The notes under the pieces: generated by a model
The model's input: only the letters and a program-made list of their open reading frames with translations
The model's database searches: none
What the model was told of the DNA's origin: nothing
Translations under genes and position numbers: made by a program
Source of the DNA: Marinomonas aquiplantarum
GTDB lineage: Bacteria; Pseudomonadota; Gammaproteobacteria; Pseudomonadales; Marinomonadaceae
Direction: 5' to 3'
DNA: 64,000 nt
Assembly: GCF_003314975.1 (NCBI RefSeq)
Contig: NZ_QNRF01000004.1
Location: 124,001 to 188,000, forward strand
Part shown: in pieces, positions 17,121 to 25,117 of the stretch
Layout: the number at the start of each line of letters is the position of its first letter
Position numbering within the stretch: position 1 is the first letter of the stretch

Positions 17121-18857
17121 CTACTTCTGGCGCCAAGACTGGGTGTGTTTAAGCAATACGTTGCCTAACAACCAGTGAACTAAGCGTGCCACCATACAGG
17201 TCAACATAATCATTACCGCCATCGCGGCAGCCGGCGCAATGTCACCAGCATCGTCCATATTCAATACCGCCACAGAGGCTAAGCTGGTGTGGTAAGAATA
17301 AAGGAAGACCACTGCTGATACTGTGGTCATGGCGTTGACAAATAAATAACTGGCAATGTCTAACACCGCAGGCATACACACTGGCAAGGTGACGCGCCAG
17401 AAGGTTTTAATTTGCGGCACTTTTAATGAAGCTGATACGGATTCAAATTCAGCATCAATCTGTTTTAGGGCCGTTGTTGCGGTCAGGTGGCACACGGTAT
17501 AAAAGTGGCTAATAGTACAAACCACTAAGATGGTCATGGTGCCATAGATGCCATTAAGTGGGTTGTTGGGCGCGTTAAAGAAGAAAATGTAAGCTAAACC
17601 CAGTACCAGACCAGGCACGGCTAACGGCAAGATAGCAAATAGGTGAAAGCACCATTTTAGTAATTGGAAGCCTTTTAGTTTCGCGACCAAATAGGACTGG
17701 AAGAAGATAAAACCTGTACCAATCAGAGCGGTAAAGGTGGCCATTTGAATGGAGTTCCAATAGGAGTCCCAGCCGCCACCATCCATTAGGTCAAAGTTAT
17801 AGTTGTTAAAGGATAGGCTTAGATTGTAGGGCCAAAAGGTGACCAGTGACGCATAAACTGCCATCAGTATGATGCCGACAATCACCACAGAAACCAGCAC
17901 CATAAGAGCAAAAAACGTGCGATCTAACCAAAGGCGTTTTGGTGCTACCCAAGGAACGGCTTTCGACGTCAATAAAGCAGATTGTCGACGTTGTAACCAA
18001 CGATCTGTAATAAAGGTAAGAATGGCGGGCAAAAGCAAGATAACGCTAACCGTCGCGCCCATTTCAAAGTTTTGCTGGCCAATAACCTGTTTGTATATGT
18101 CTGTTGCCAAGACATTGAATTGGCCGCCAATGACTTTTGGAACACCGAAATCGGTAATAACCAATGTGAAGACGACAAAGGCAACACTGATAATGCCATA
18201 TTTTGCGGCTGGAAATGTCACGGTAAAAAAAGTGCGTATTGGGGACGCACCCAGTACTTCTGCGGATTCGTAAAGACGAGCATCGGTGTTGGCTAAGGCG
18301 GTTAGCATGATCATTAAGGCGTGAGGAAAAGTCCAAAAGCAGGATCCAATAACAATCCCTATAGGGCCATAGATGCTTTCGCCCATAAGTAATTCTTTAA
18401 TGATGCCTTGGTTACCAAAGAGGTAAACCAAACTGATGGCTGGCAGAAGTGATGGTGCCAATATAGGTAACACAAGAATAGTGCGAAACAGGCCTTTAAA
18501 CGGAATGCGTGTGCGGCTGATGCCATAAGCGGTCAAAAAGGACAGAGTAGTGACAATGAATGTCGACAAGAAAGCGATCAACAATGAGTTATTGATGGCG
18601 TTATAAAGACTGGGCGTGGCGAAAAAATGGCTGAAATTCGCTAACCCAACGAACTCTCCCGCTTTGTTTTCAATACTTTTTGATAACAGGGTATAGATTG
18701 GTAGCACAACACATATGAAGAGGGCTAAGACCCCAATCATGAGCACAGCACCAAGTGACCATTCATCCAAACTGCGGTGACTAAGCCATTTTGACCCTTT
18801 GCCTTGAGACGTTTTGATTTTAGGTTGGTCAACTGTTGCGAGGCTGGATTGGTTCAT
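17121..18857 (-). CDS. ABC transporter permease, fused two-domain, 2-aminoethylphosphonate type
   Basis: 578 residues containing two complete BPD_transp_1 permease halves, each with six helices and its own ATPase-coupling loop (ESAEVLGASPIRTFFTVTFP and ESVSASLKVPQIKTFWRVTLP). One polypeptide thus supplies the entire channel, as in PhnU2/AepW and iron AfuB/FbpB permeases. The neighbouring PhnR-type regulator and binding protein favour 2-aminoethylphosphonate over iron. Its start overlaps the ATPase stop by 4 nt, showing translational coupling. Confidence 0.88.
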   Translation of the reverse strand: MNQSSLATVDQPKIKTSQGKGSKWLSHRSLDEWSLGAVLMIGVLALFICVVLPIYTLLSKSIENKAGEFVGLANFSHFFATPSLYNAINNSLLIAFLSTFIVTTLSFLTAYGISRTRIPFKGLFRTILVLPILAPSLLPAISLVYLFGNQGIIKELLMGESIYGPIGIVIGSCFWTFPHALMIMLTALANTDARLYESAEVLGASPIRTFFTVTFPAAKYGIISVAFVVFTLVITDFGVPKVIGGQFNVLATDIYKQVIGQQNFEMGATVSVILLLPAILTFITDRWLQRRQSALLTSKAVPWVAPKRLWLDRTFFALMVLVSVVIVGIILMAVYASLVTFWPYNLSLSFNNYNFDLMDGGGWDSYWNSIQMATFTALIGTGFIFFQSYLVAKLKGFQLLKWCFHLFAILPLAVPGLVLGLAYIFFFNAPNNPLNGIYGTMTILVVCTISHFYTVCHLTATTALKQIDAEFESVSASLKVPQIKTFWRVTLPVCMPAVLDIASYLFVNAMTTVSAVVFLYSYHTSLASVAVLNMDDAGDIAPAAAMAVMIMLTCMVARLVHWLLGNVLLKHTQSWRQK

Positions 18858-19930
18858 GCGTGACCTCCGAAAATATGCAGACGATCAGCTGGTAGTTGGC
18901 AGCGTACGGATTGACCTTGAGCTAGGTTTAAGCCAGACATTTCGTTCATTGAAATGTCGGCAATAAGAGGTGTCTCATGATCATCGATTTGCAATAAAGA
19001 GCGCACTCGAGAACCAAGGAACTCTAGATGAAGCACTTGGGCATTGAGGCTGTTTTTATCATCCTCATGACCATTAAAACGAATGTCTTCAGGGCGAATC
19101 GCCAGTTTCACATTTTCTCCAAACATGCTTTCGCTACTTGGTTCGCACTGCAACATCAGAGTGCCTGATTGCATTAAACCATCGCCACTGTTTTTGGCTT
19201 CAATGAAGTTCATCTCGCCCACGAATTCTGCGACAAATGGTGTATTTGGGTGTGTGTAGACTTCTTGTGGCGTACCAATTTGTTCAATAACGCCTTGATT
19301 CATGACGACGATTTTATCGGCCATGGTTAAGGCTTCTTCTTGGTCATGCGTTACCATGATAGTCGTGACACCGAGCTTTTCTTGTAGTTGCTTGATCTCT
19401 TGGCGAAGGTGCGCTCTTACACGAGCGTCCAGCGCAGAGAGTGGCTCGTCCAATAACAGTAGCCCTGGAGACGTGGCCAAGGCTCGTGCTAAGGCGACCC
19501 TTTGTTGTTGACCTCCAGATAATTGAGCTGGGTACTTGGTTTCACTGCCAGACAGTCCAACGGTGGCTAACAGTTCGCTCACACGAGCCTGTTTATCACG
19601 TTGACTAAACTGCTTTGATACCAAGCCGTAAGCAATGTTGTCAGCAACAGATAAATTTGGGAATAGGGCGTATGACTGAAACACAATGCCAAAATCCCTA
19701 TGTTTGATTGGGGTTTGTGTGATGTTTTGGCCCGCTTGAAAAAGCTCGCCGGAACTCGGTGTGTCCAACCCAGCAATAATGCGTAATAGACTAGTCTTGC
19801 CGCAACCTGATGGGCCTAGAAAGCAGACAAATTCGCCTTCTTGAATGTTAAGGGAAACGTCTTTTAAGGCTTGATGTGAGCCAAACATCTGATGAATGTT
19901 TTGTAGTTCTAAGTAGGCTTGGTTGGACAT
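18854..19930 (-). CDS. ABC transporter ATP-binding protein, 2-aminoethylphosphonate type
   Basis: 358 residues. Walker A GPSGCGKTS, signature LSGGQQQRVALARAL, Walker B LLLLDEPLSALD and switch histidine in TIMVTHDQEEAL are intact. The C-terminal third (about 240-358) is a TOBE-type regulatory domain (KLAIRPEDIRF). The ATG at 19930 is preceded by AAGGAGAGG; a 13-residue upstream extension lacks a comparable site. It energises the fused permease downstream. Its 5' leader holds a 12-bp perfect inverted repeat. Confidence 0.92.
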   Translation of the reverse strand: MSNQAYLELQNIHQMFGSHQALKDVSLNIQEGEFVCFLGPSGCGKTSLLRIIAGLDTPSSGELFQAGQNITQTPIKHRDFGIVFQSYALFPNLSVADNIAYGLVSKQFSQRDKQARVSELLATVGLSGSETKYPAQLSGGQQQRVALARALATSPGLLLLDEPLSALDARVRAHLRQEIKQLQEKLGVTTIMVTHDQEEALTMADKIVVMNQGVIEQIGTPQEVYTHPNTPFVAEFVGEMNFIEAKNSGDGLMQSGTLMLQCEPSSESMFGENVKLAIRPEDIRFNGHEDDKNSLNAQVLHLEFLGSRVRSLLQIDDHETPLIADISMNEMSGLNLAQGQSVRCQLPADRLHIFGGHA

Positions 19931-19954
19931 AGAATCCTCTCCTTGAATAAGAGT

Positions 19955-20017
19955 CTGTTTTGTCATCATCTCTTAAACTCACAAAGCAAAGTAGAGTAAG
20001 TGGATATGACAAAACAG
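19955..20017. promoter_or_regulatory. Spaced inverted repeat in the leader of the phosphonate ATPase gene
   Basis: CTGTTTTGTCAT at 19955-19966 is repeated as its exact reverse complement at 20006-20017, 39 bp apart, between the terminator of the binding-protein gene and the ATPase start. Each arm includes TTGTCAT, the PhoB half-site. It could be a pair of regulator sites or a long RNA stem. Confidence 0.4.
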
Positions 20018-20054
20018 GCTAAAAATCGGCTAATGCAGAATACGTCTGTTGAAT

Positions 20055-20092
20055 GAAAAAACACGGGGAATCGGCATGCCTATTCCCCGTGT
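20055..20092 (-). terminator. Terminator after the phosphonate-binding protein gene
   Basis: Minus-strand stem ACACGGGGAAT / ATTCCCCGTGT with a 10-nt loop followed by six T. It separates the abundant binding protein from the ATPase and permease and implies partial readthrough or a second promoter downstream. Confidence 0.85.
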
Positions 20093-20098
20093 AAGATA

Positions 20099-21127
20099 CT
20101 ATTTAGGGTCGCTTTTGCTATCGTAGCGTTTTTGCCATTCAGCGAGAATTTGGCTGCGATTATTGGCAGACCATTCGAAATCGTTATTGATCATTAGTGC
20201 TTCTGCGTTGGCCGGGAAGTACTCTACAGGTTTGGCTATGCCTGGCATGGCGACAACCGCATAACCTTCGTTATACATTTCATTGGCTTTTTGTGATGCT
20301 GTCCAGTCAACCAAAGTCTTCGCTGCGGCTAGCTTGTCAGTCCCTTTGATAATGGCGGTCGCTTCCATGTCCCAGCCTAACCCTTCAGTTGGAAAGACAA
20401 TGTCGAGTGGGGCGCCCATTTTTTTCGATTTTGCAGCTCGAAAGGCGAATGAAATACCAATCGGAATCTCCCCTGCGGCGGCTAACTTACAAGGTTTAGA
20501 ACCTGAGTGTGTGTAGCGATTAATGTTCTGATGTAAGCCGTCCATGTAAGCCCAGCCTTCTTTTTCGCCAAAAATCTGCAACCAGCTACTGACGTCTAGA
20601 AAACCTGTACCGGATGAATTTGGATTTGGCATGATGATGTGGCCTTGATAAACCGGCTTGGTTAAGTCAGCCCAAGAAGTAGGTTTCGGTAATCCTAGCT
20701 TCTTTGCTTCTACCGTGTTGTAGCAGACGGCCGCCATCCAAGCGTCCATACCAGTCCAAACCGGGTTGTTGCTCATGTCTTTGAATTTTGGTGACAGTTT
20801 TTCAGAGCCTGCTGGTTGATAGGTTTGCAGCATGTCTTCGCTTTTAAGCAACATTAAGCTGGTGGCGGCTAAGCCCCAAACGACATCGGCTTGTGGGTTG
20901 TTTTTTTCTGCCAGTAATTTGGCCGTTACTATGCCAGTTGAATCTCGTACCCAGTTGATTTTGATTTCAGGATGCTCTTCGTTAAAGCGAGCGGCATATT
21001 TCTTAAGGTCTTCTGCTTCAATCGCAGTGTAGACAGTAAGTTCTGTTTTTGCGGCGTGAGCAGCCATTGAAACCGTGGTGATGCCTGCTAAAACAGCCAG
21101 ACGTTTAAGTAGGGTCTTATGTGTCAT
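20099..21127 (-). CDS. 2-aminoethylphosphonate-type ABC transporter substrate-binding protein
   Basis: 342 residues, type II periplasmic-binding fold related to iron-binding FbpA and to PhnS2/AepX. A signal peptide ends at about residue 25 (AHA). The segments TVYTAIEAEDLKKYAARF, DVVWGLAAT, PNSSGTGFLD and GISFAFRAAKSKKMG are typical of the AEP-type receptors; paired tyrosines of iron binders are not evident. I chose the ATG at 21127 because GGAGA precedes it and the signal peptide begins there; the reading frame is open 36 codons further up, through the promoter. Control by PhnR and PhoB is indicated by the upstream sites. Confidence 0.87.
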   Translation of the reverse strand: MTHKTLLKRLAVLAGITTVSMAAHAAKTELTVYTAIEAEDLKKYAARFNEEHPEIKINWVRDSTGIVTAKLLAEKNNPQADVVWGLAATSLMLLKSEDMLQTYQPAGSEKLSPKFKDMSNNPVWTGMDAWMAAVCYNTVEAKKLGLPKPTSWADLTKPVYQGHIIMPNPNSSGTGFLDVSSWLQIFGEKEGWAYMDGLHQNINRYTHSGSKPCKLAAAGEIPIGISFAFRAAKSKKMGAPLDIVFPTEGLGWDMEATAIIKGTDKLAAAKTLVDWTASQKANEMYNEGYAVVAMPGIAKPVEYFPANAEALMINNDFEWSANNRSQILAEWQKRYDSKSDPK

Positions 21128-21156
21128 TTCTCTTCTCCATGCATCAGGTTGGTCAA

Positions 21157-21170
21157 CTGGTATATACCAG
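21157..21170. promoter_or_regulatory. Probable PhnR (GntR/HutC) operator
   Basis: CTGGTATATACCAG is a perfect 14-bp palindrome containing GTATATAC, the GT-N-TA-N-AC pattern of the HutC/UTRA subfamily. It lies about 30 bp before the binding-protein start codon and just downstream of the predicted PhoB-dependent start of transcription, where a bound repressor would block elongation. Confidence 0.72.
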
Positions 21171-21182
21171 ATTGTGTAATGC

Positions 21183-21216
21183 AAAATAACAGCCAAATAT
21201 GTCATTGATGTGACAA
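21183..21216 (-). promoter_or_regulatory. PhoB-type promoter of the phosphonate transport genes
   Basis: Minus strand: 7-mers TTGTCAC and ATGACAT separated by 4 nt (the PhoB box layout), then exactly 10 nt, then TATTTT as -10 hexamer at 21188-21183. The same geometry recurs before phoX, the lipoprotein and the PAP2 gene in this window. Confidence 0.65.
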
Positions 21217-21304
21217 TTCTTTTAATAGGGCGCACGAAAAATGGCGTTATTGACGGCTTTTTAAGGGAATAGAAAAAAAATTTGGTAGCGTTTCGGGAGA
21301 AGGG

Positions 21305-22012
21305 TTAGTCTCGAATGGCAATATTAATGGTGACGGCATCATGACGCCAAAACTCATAGTCGACCTCAAGAACTTGCTTGTGGCTGGTGTAGTTGATGCG
21401 CTCAATCTGCAACCCTGGTTGACCAGCGGCAATGCCTAGATCGTTGGCTGCATGGGCTGGAAGGGAAGTCGATTTGAAAGAAAGATCCATGTCCCGATAT
21501 TCTTGCTGATATTTTCGTTTAAGAATCTGGCTCAATGATTCAGTTAAATCTTCCTCTTCTATACCAGGTAATAAATTTTGATTGATGTACATTTTCTCGA
21601 TCAGCACAGGGCGCTGGTCAATATAGCGGCGACGGTGCAAATAGAGGACTGGGTTGCCAACAGGAATGTTCATTAACTGTGCAATGCGCTCGTTAGCGGG
21701 TTCAATTTGTTGCGCCAATTTCTCAGTGCTTGGTGAAAAGCCTTGTTCTGTCACATATAGATTAAAGCTTAAGTGACTGGCGGGGTGGTAGATCACGGCG
21801 GCTGGTGAAACAAACCAGCCGCGTCTATTTTGTCGATAGATAAGGCCTTCGGCTTCAAGGTTTTTAAGGGCTTGTCGAATGGTGACTCGTGTCAGTTTAA
21901 ATTGCTCGCCAATTTTTCTTTCAGATGGCAACTTACTTCCAGGGACCAGCTGTTGACTTGCGATCAGGTCACTAAAGTACTGTTGTAAATGATGATAGTG
22001 TGGCGTGGACAT
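21305..22012 (-). CDS. phnR: GntR/UTRA regulator of phosphonate utilisation, PhnR
   Basis: 235 residues. The N-terminal winged helix (SKLPSERKIGEQFKLTRVTIRQALKNL) is followed by RRGWFVSP, a phrase shared with Salmonella PhnR, and by a UTRA ligand domain ending LEVDYEFWRHDAVTINI, which also matches PhnR. UTRA regulators release DNA on binding the substrate or an intermediate. It lies upstream of the binding protein in the same orientation. The palindrome CTGGTATATACCAG between them is its probable target. Confidence 0.85.
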   Translation of the reverse strand: MSTPHYHHLQQYFSDLIASQQLVPGSKLPSERKIGEQFKLTRVTIRQALKNLEAEGLIYRQNRRGWFVSPAAVIYHPASHLSFNLYVTEQGFSPSTEKLAQQIEPANERIAQLMNIPVGNPVLYLHRRRYIDQRPVLIEKMYINQNLLPGIEEEDLTESLSQILKRKYQQEYRDMDLSFKSTSLPAHAANDLGIAAGQPGLQIERINYTSHKQVLEVDYEFWRHDAVTINIAIRD

Positions 22013-22115
22013 GGTAAGGTCTTTCCTATTAGTAGACGAGCAAAAACACCTTAAAAATAACGTGTTAGATGAGCAAGCGTCAAAGTTTTTGTTTTAACAA
22101 AGAGGATTCATTCTA

Positions 22116-23210
22116 ATGTCTTGTCATCCTTTGATGGTCACGGTTGCGCTTTGTTCCTTATTGGTGGGGTGTGCACATGACTCTAAAAGCGAATCACGTC
22201 CATTAGCGTCTTTTAAGGCGGGGGCGGCGTGTTATGACCGAGCGAATGAACCTTACACAGCGGTAGTTGATAGCCATCTTCATTATCGGCCATTTGATGG
22301 GCGTGCGATACCGTTTCAACAGGTAAATGACTTTCTGCGCCAAACCAGCGTTCGCTTTGCAAATGTGTACGGTATTGGGCAAATGTTACCGGCCAACTCT
22401 AGCTGCTCCAATTATTTAAAATGCCCCGGTACACCAGTCTCTCCGACAACTCGAAATGATTTTGTTAATGCGGCAAATATGTTGGAGCATGCCCCAGATG
22501 ATTTGCATTTAACTTTATCGATGACCTTTACGGACTTAGCCAACCCGCAATCCACCTTGGCTATTATGGCGCTCTATGAAAAAGAGTACCCAGACATGTT
22601 TCGCTGGATGGGGGAAGTTAACTTAGTTAAGCAAGCTCAGTTTGCTAATCGTCATGAGCCAGCAACGCCTCAGGATATTCGTCAGTGGGCTGGCTTTATG
22701 AATGAGTTGGAGGTGCGAGGTTATCCCATTACCATTCATTCCGACTTAGGAAATAATAGTGACCCAAGGTTATATGTTCCATTAATGGAGCAGGTATTGT
22801 CTTTATACCCAAACAATAAAATTATTTGGGCGCACATGGGGATGTCCTATGAATTGACTAACATGAAAGCGGAGCATCATATCGCTATATTGTCCGCGAT
22901 GTTAGATAAGTATCCTAACCTGATGTTAGATGCCTCATGGCGCATTTTAGACGACTATTATTTTAGTCAATGGGGCAATCAAGAAAAGTACGTAGCTTTC
23001 TTTAATCAATACTCTAAGCGCATCTTGCCTGGTTCGGATTTTGTCGCTTTTCGTAATAATCGTTTTGCTGTGTATCAAGAAGAGCTGAGAGTGACAGGCC
23101 GAATTCATCAATTTCTGAGTGATGAAGCATTTCGCAATATTGCATTAGGGCAAAATTATTTTGACTTATTGAAGTTGGAATATGTGGCGCCAGAAGTGTG
23201 TTCTTCCTAA
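22116..23210 (+). CDS. Amidohydrolase-family lipoprotein
   Basis: 364 residues. The N-terminus is a lipoprotein signal with lipobox LLVGC (Cys19), so the enzyme is anchored on the periplasmic side. The rest is an amidohydrolase-2 type TIM barrel: the metal motif DSHLHYR near residue 52, ITIHSD, IIWAHMGMS and LPGSDFVAF. Export of this normally cytoplasmic fold is uncommon. GAGGA precedes the ATG. It is divergent from phnR and convergent with the XRE gene; the substrate is unknown. Confidence 0.82.
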   Translation: MSCHPLMVTVALCSLLVGCAHDSKSESRPLASFKAGAACYDRANEPYTAVVDSHLHYRPFDGRAIPFQQVNDFLRQTSVRFANVYGIGQMLPANSSCSNYLKCPGTPVSPTTRNDFVNAANMLEHAPDDLHLTLSMTFTDLANPQSTLAIMALYEKEYPDMFRWMGEVNLVKQAQFANRHEPATPQDIRQWAGFMNELEVRGYPITIHSDLGNNSDPRLYVPLMEQVLSLYPNNKIIWAHMGMSYELTNMKAEHHIAILSAMLDKYPNLMLDASWRILDDYYFSQWGNQEKYVAFFNQYSKRILPGSDFVAFRNNRFAVYQEELRVTGRIHQFLSDEAFRNIALGQNYFDLLKLEYVAPEVCSS

Positions 23211-23215
23211 ATGCT

Positions 23216-23629
23216 TTAGATGGGTTTTTCTTGCCATTTATGAAGGGTTTTAAGTTGTTCTAATAATAAAGATTTATTCTTTGGAGAGAGTTCGCTGTAG
23301 AGTTTTAATATAAGTTGAGCATCTTTACTAATGATAGAACTGCCAATTTTTTTGCTTTTATTAAGTGGTGAATCTCCTTTCCCATCATATTTAACTTGTT
23401 CTAGAAAATCTAAAATATTGCCGTCAGGCTGTTCACTCGCAGCATAAATAACAGAGGGCGTGGTATTCAGTGCTTTAGCCAATTTCCATAAGACCTTTTG
23501 AGAGGGTTGTCTTAGGCCTTTCTCAATGCGAGACACATTGCTGGTGGCCATATCTGCTTCCAGTGCAATTTGTTCTTGTGTCATCTTACGTTGTAGGCGC
23601 AAGACTTTGATAACCTGTCCTATCTTCAT
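23216..23629 (-). CDS. XRE family transcriptional regulator
   Basis: 137 residues. The first 65 contain a Cro/CI-type helix-turn-helix (LRLQRKMTQEQIALEADMATSNVSRIEKGLRQPS); the tail is helical (LILKLYSELSPKNKSLLLEQL). It is divergent from an EAL-domain gene with 140 bp between them that hold three similar palindromic sites at 30-bp spacing, so it probably represses itself and that gene. No phage or toxin genes are adjacent. Confidence 0.87.
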   Translation of the reverse strand: MKIGQVIKVLRLQRKMTQEQIALEADMATSNVSRIEKGLRQPSQKVLWKLAKALNTTPSVIYAASEQPDGNILDFLEQVKYDGKGDSPLNKSKKIGSSIISKDAQLILKLYSELSPKNKSLLLEQLKTLHKWQEKPI

Positions 23630-23663
23630 GACGAGATTATCCTTTTTGACAGACTAGTACGAC

Positions 23664-23740
23664 AAAACCTATGAGGCAATTTGCTTGACTCAATTTGCCT
23701 ATTAGGCAATATTTGTATGTCATTTTGTCTATATGACAAA
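23664..23740. promoter_or_regulatory. Three phased operators for the XRE regulator
   Basis: Sites centred at 23672 (AACC-TATGA-GGCAA), 23702 (TTGCC-TATTA-GGCAA) and 23732 (TTTGTC-TATAT-GACAAA) share dyad symmetry, a TAT-type centre and exact 30-bp spacing, close to three helical turns. They lie between the divergent XRE and EAL genes. A fourth, very weak TTG/CAA dyad lies near 23687. Confidence 0.68.
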
Positions 23741-23770
23741 TAATGATGTCGAAATACCATTGTCTTCAAC

Positions 23771-24943
23771 ATGCAAAGCAAGGACTTGCTCGTGGAAATA
23801 GACGCTTGGAACACAAAGCTTGAATGGCGTGAATCTGAACTATTTGGTGCCAGTTTACTTGTTCTGGATGCTGAAAGTACGCTCGTTTCATGTAATGCTC
23901 GTGCTCAGAAACTTTTCCTAACTAATTGTTCTAACAAGACTATCACATTTCCTGATGATTGTTTTTGGTCACTTGAAAAACAAGGGACTTTTTTCTTAAA
24001 AGAGTTTAAAAAATATTCAGGTACGACACTTTCCTTATTGTATCGACCAGAAAAAGCGACGCCTTTTCTAGTGACGGTGTCGGTAGATCCGTTTTCTCTT
24101 GATGGTAAAGAATACCTTGGTTTGATTTTTCGCCAGCAAGAAGTGGGAAGCGTAAGCAATGAATTATCAACCGATTTTATGGCTTGTTCACTTCGTCAAG
24201 ATTTATTTGCTGAAAAACTGTCTGTGGTTTATCAACCACAAGTTAATGTAACAAATAATACGCTTTATGGTGTTGAGGCATTAGCAAGGTGGTCTTCTGA
24301 TGAGTTTGGTGATGTCTCCCCAGATGTGTTTGTTAAAATTGCTGAAAGCTATTCACTTATTTCCGAGTTAGATTTACTGGTATTCAATAAAGCCTGCCTA
24401 CAATTTGTACATTGGCGAGAAAATGGTATATCGATTCCGCACATTTCCGTTAATTTTTCTGTCATGAGTTTTTGTGATTCTAATATTACGAATCATATAA
24501 AAACCATGTTGACGAAATTAGATATTCCATTTGACCATTTAATTATTGAAATAACTGAACGTACGCCATTTCCTTGTGACATCAATATCGCCGATAAAAT
24601 AGCTGAGCTTTATTTTATGGGAGTGAAAGTGTCGTTAGATGATTTTGGAACCGAGCATTCTAACCTCAAGAGGTTGCTAAAGTTTCCCATATCTCATTTA
24701 AAGTTAGACCGTTTTTTTGTACATGAATTTCCACATAAGATGGCCGTTCATTTGAGCCGCATTATTTTTAACATGTCGCAAGAGCTTGACCTTCTAGCTA
24801 TCGCTGAAGGTGTGGAAACGCAAAGTCAGTTGTCTTTGCTAACTGAGATGGGTTATCGCGTCATGCAGGGTTTTCTCTATTCTCCACCTTTGTCTTCGAC
24901 TGAATTTGAGCAGTGGATGAAGGTGAGAATCTCCAATTCTTAA
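23771..24943 (+). CDS. EAL-domain cyclic di-GMP phosphodiesterase
   Basis: Up to 390 residues, soluble. An N-terminal PAS-like region (about 15-125, SLLVLDAESTLVSCNARAQKLF) precedes an EAL domain. Catalytic residues are kept: EALARW, the Asn in SVNFS, IIEITER, SLDDFG, LKLDRFF, AEGVET and the late Gln in MQGFLYSPP, so it is likely active in c-di-GMP hydrolysis. The ATG at 23771 has no ribosome site, whereas a GTG at 23792 follows AAGGA with 7-nt spacing and may be the true start. Transcription is probably under the divergent XRE repressor. Confidence 0.88.
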   Translation: MQSKDLLVEIDAWNTKLEWRESELFGASLLVLDAESTLVSCNARAQKLFLTNCSNKTITFPDDCFWSLEKQGTFFLKEFKKYSGTTLSLLYRPEKATPFLVTVSVDPFSLDGKEYLGLIFRQQEVGSVSNELSTDFMACSLRQDLFAEKLSVVYQPQVNVTNNTLYGVEALARWSSDEFGDVSPDVFVKIAESYSLISELDLLVFNKACLQFVHWRENGISIPHISVNFSVMSFCDSNITNHIKTMLTKLDIPFDHLIIEITERTPFPCDINIADKIAELYFMGVKVSLDDFGTEHSNLKRLLKFPISHLKLDRFFVHEFPHKMAVHLSRIIFNMSQELDLLAIAEGVETQSQLSLLTEMGYRVMQGFLYSPPLSSTEFEQWMKVRISNS

Positions 24944-25117
24944 GTTTAGGATGCCATAAAAAAAGGTTTGTTTGAAACAAGCTGAGTGTGCCTGTCCTGA
25001 GTCCGTATGAGTGCTGGCTTGACGTTCCACTCTCGCCGTTTAGTTCCTTCTTGGGGTTATACGTCGAGTTAATATGTCACTTAAGAAGTAACGTTACTAT
25101 TAATTAAGGGTACGAAT

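Noticed and set aside
25103..25117. Sequence AAGGGTACGAATATG resembling an IS5-type end
   Set aside because: Single half-site without an inverted partner; directly before the chemoreceptor start and explained as its ribosome-site region.
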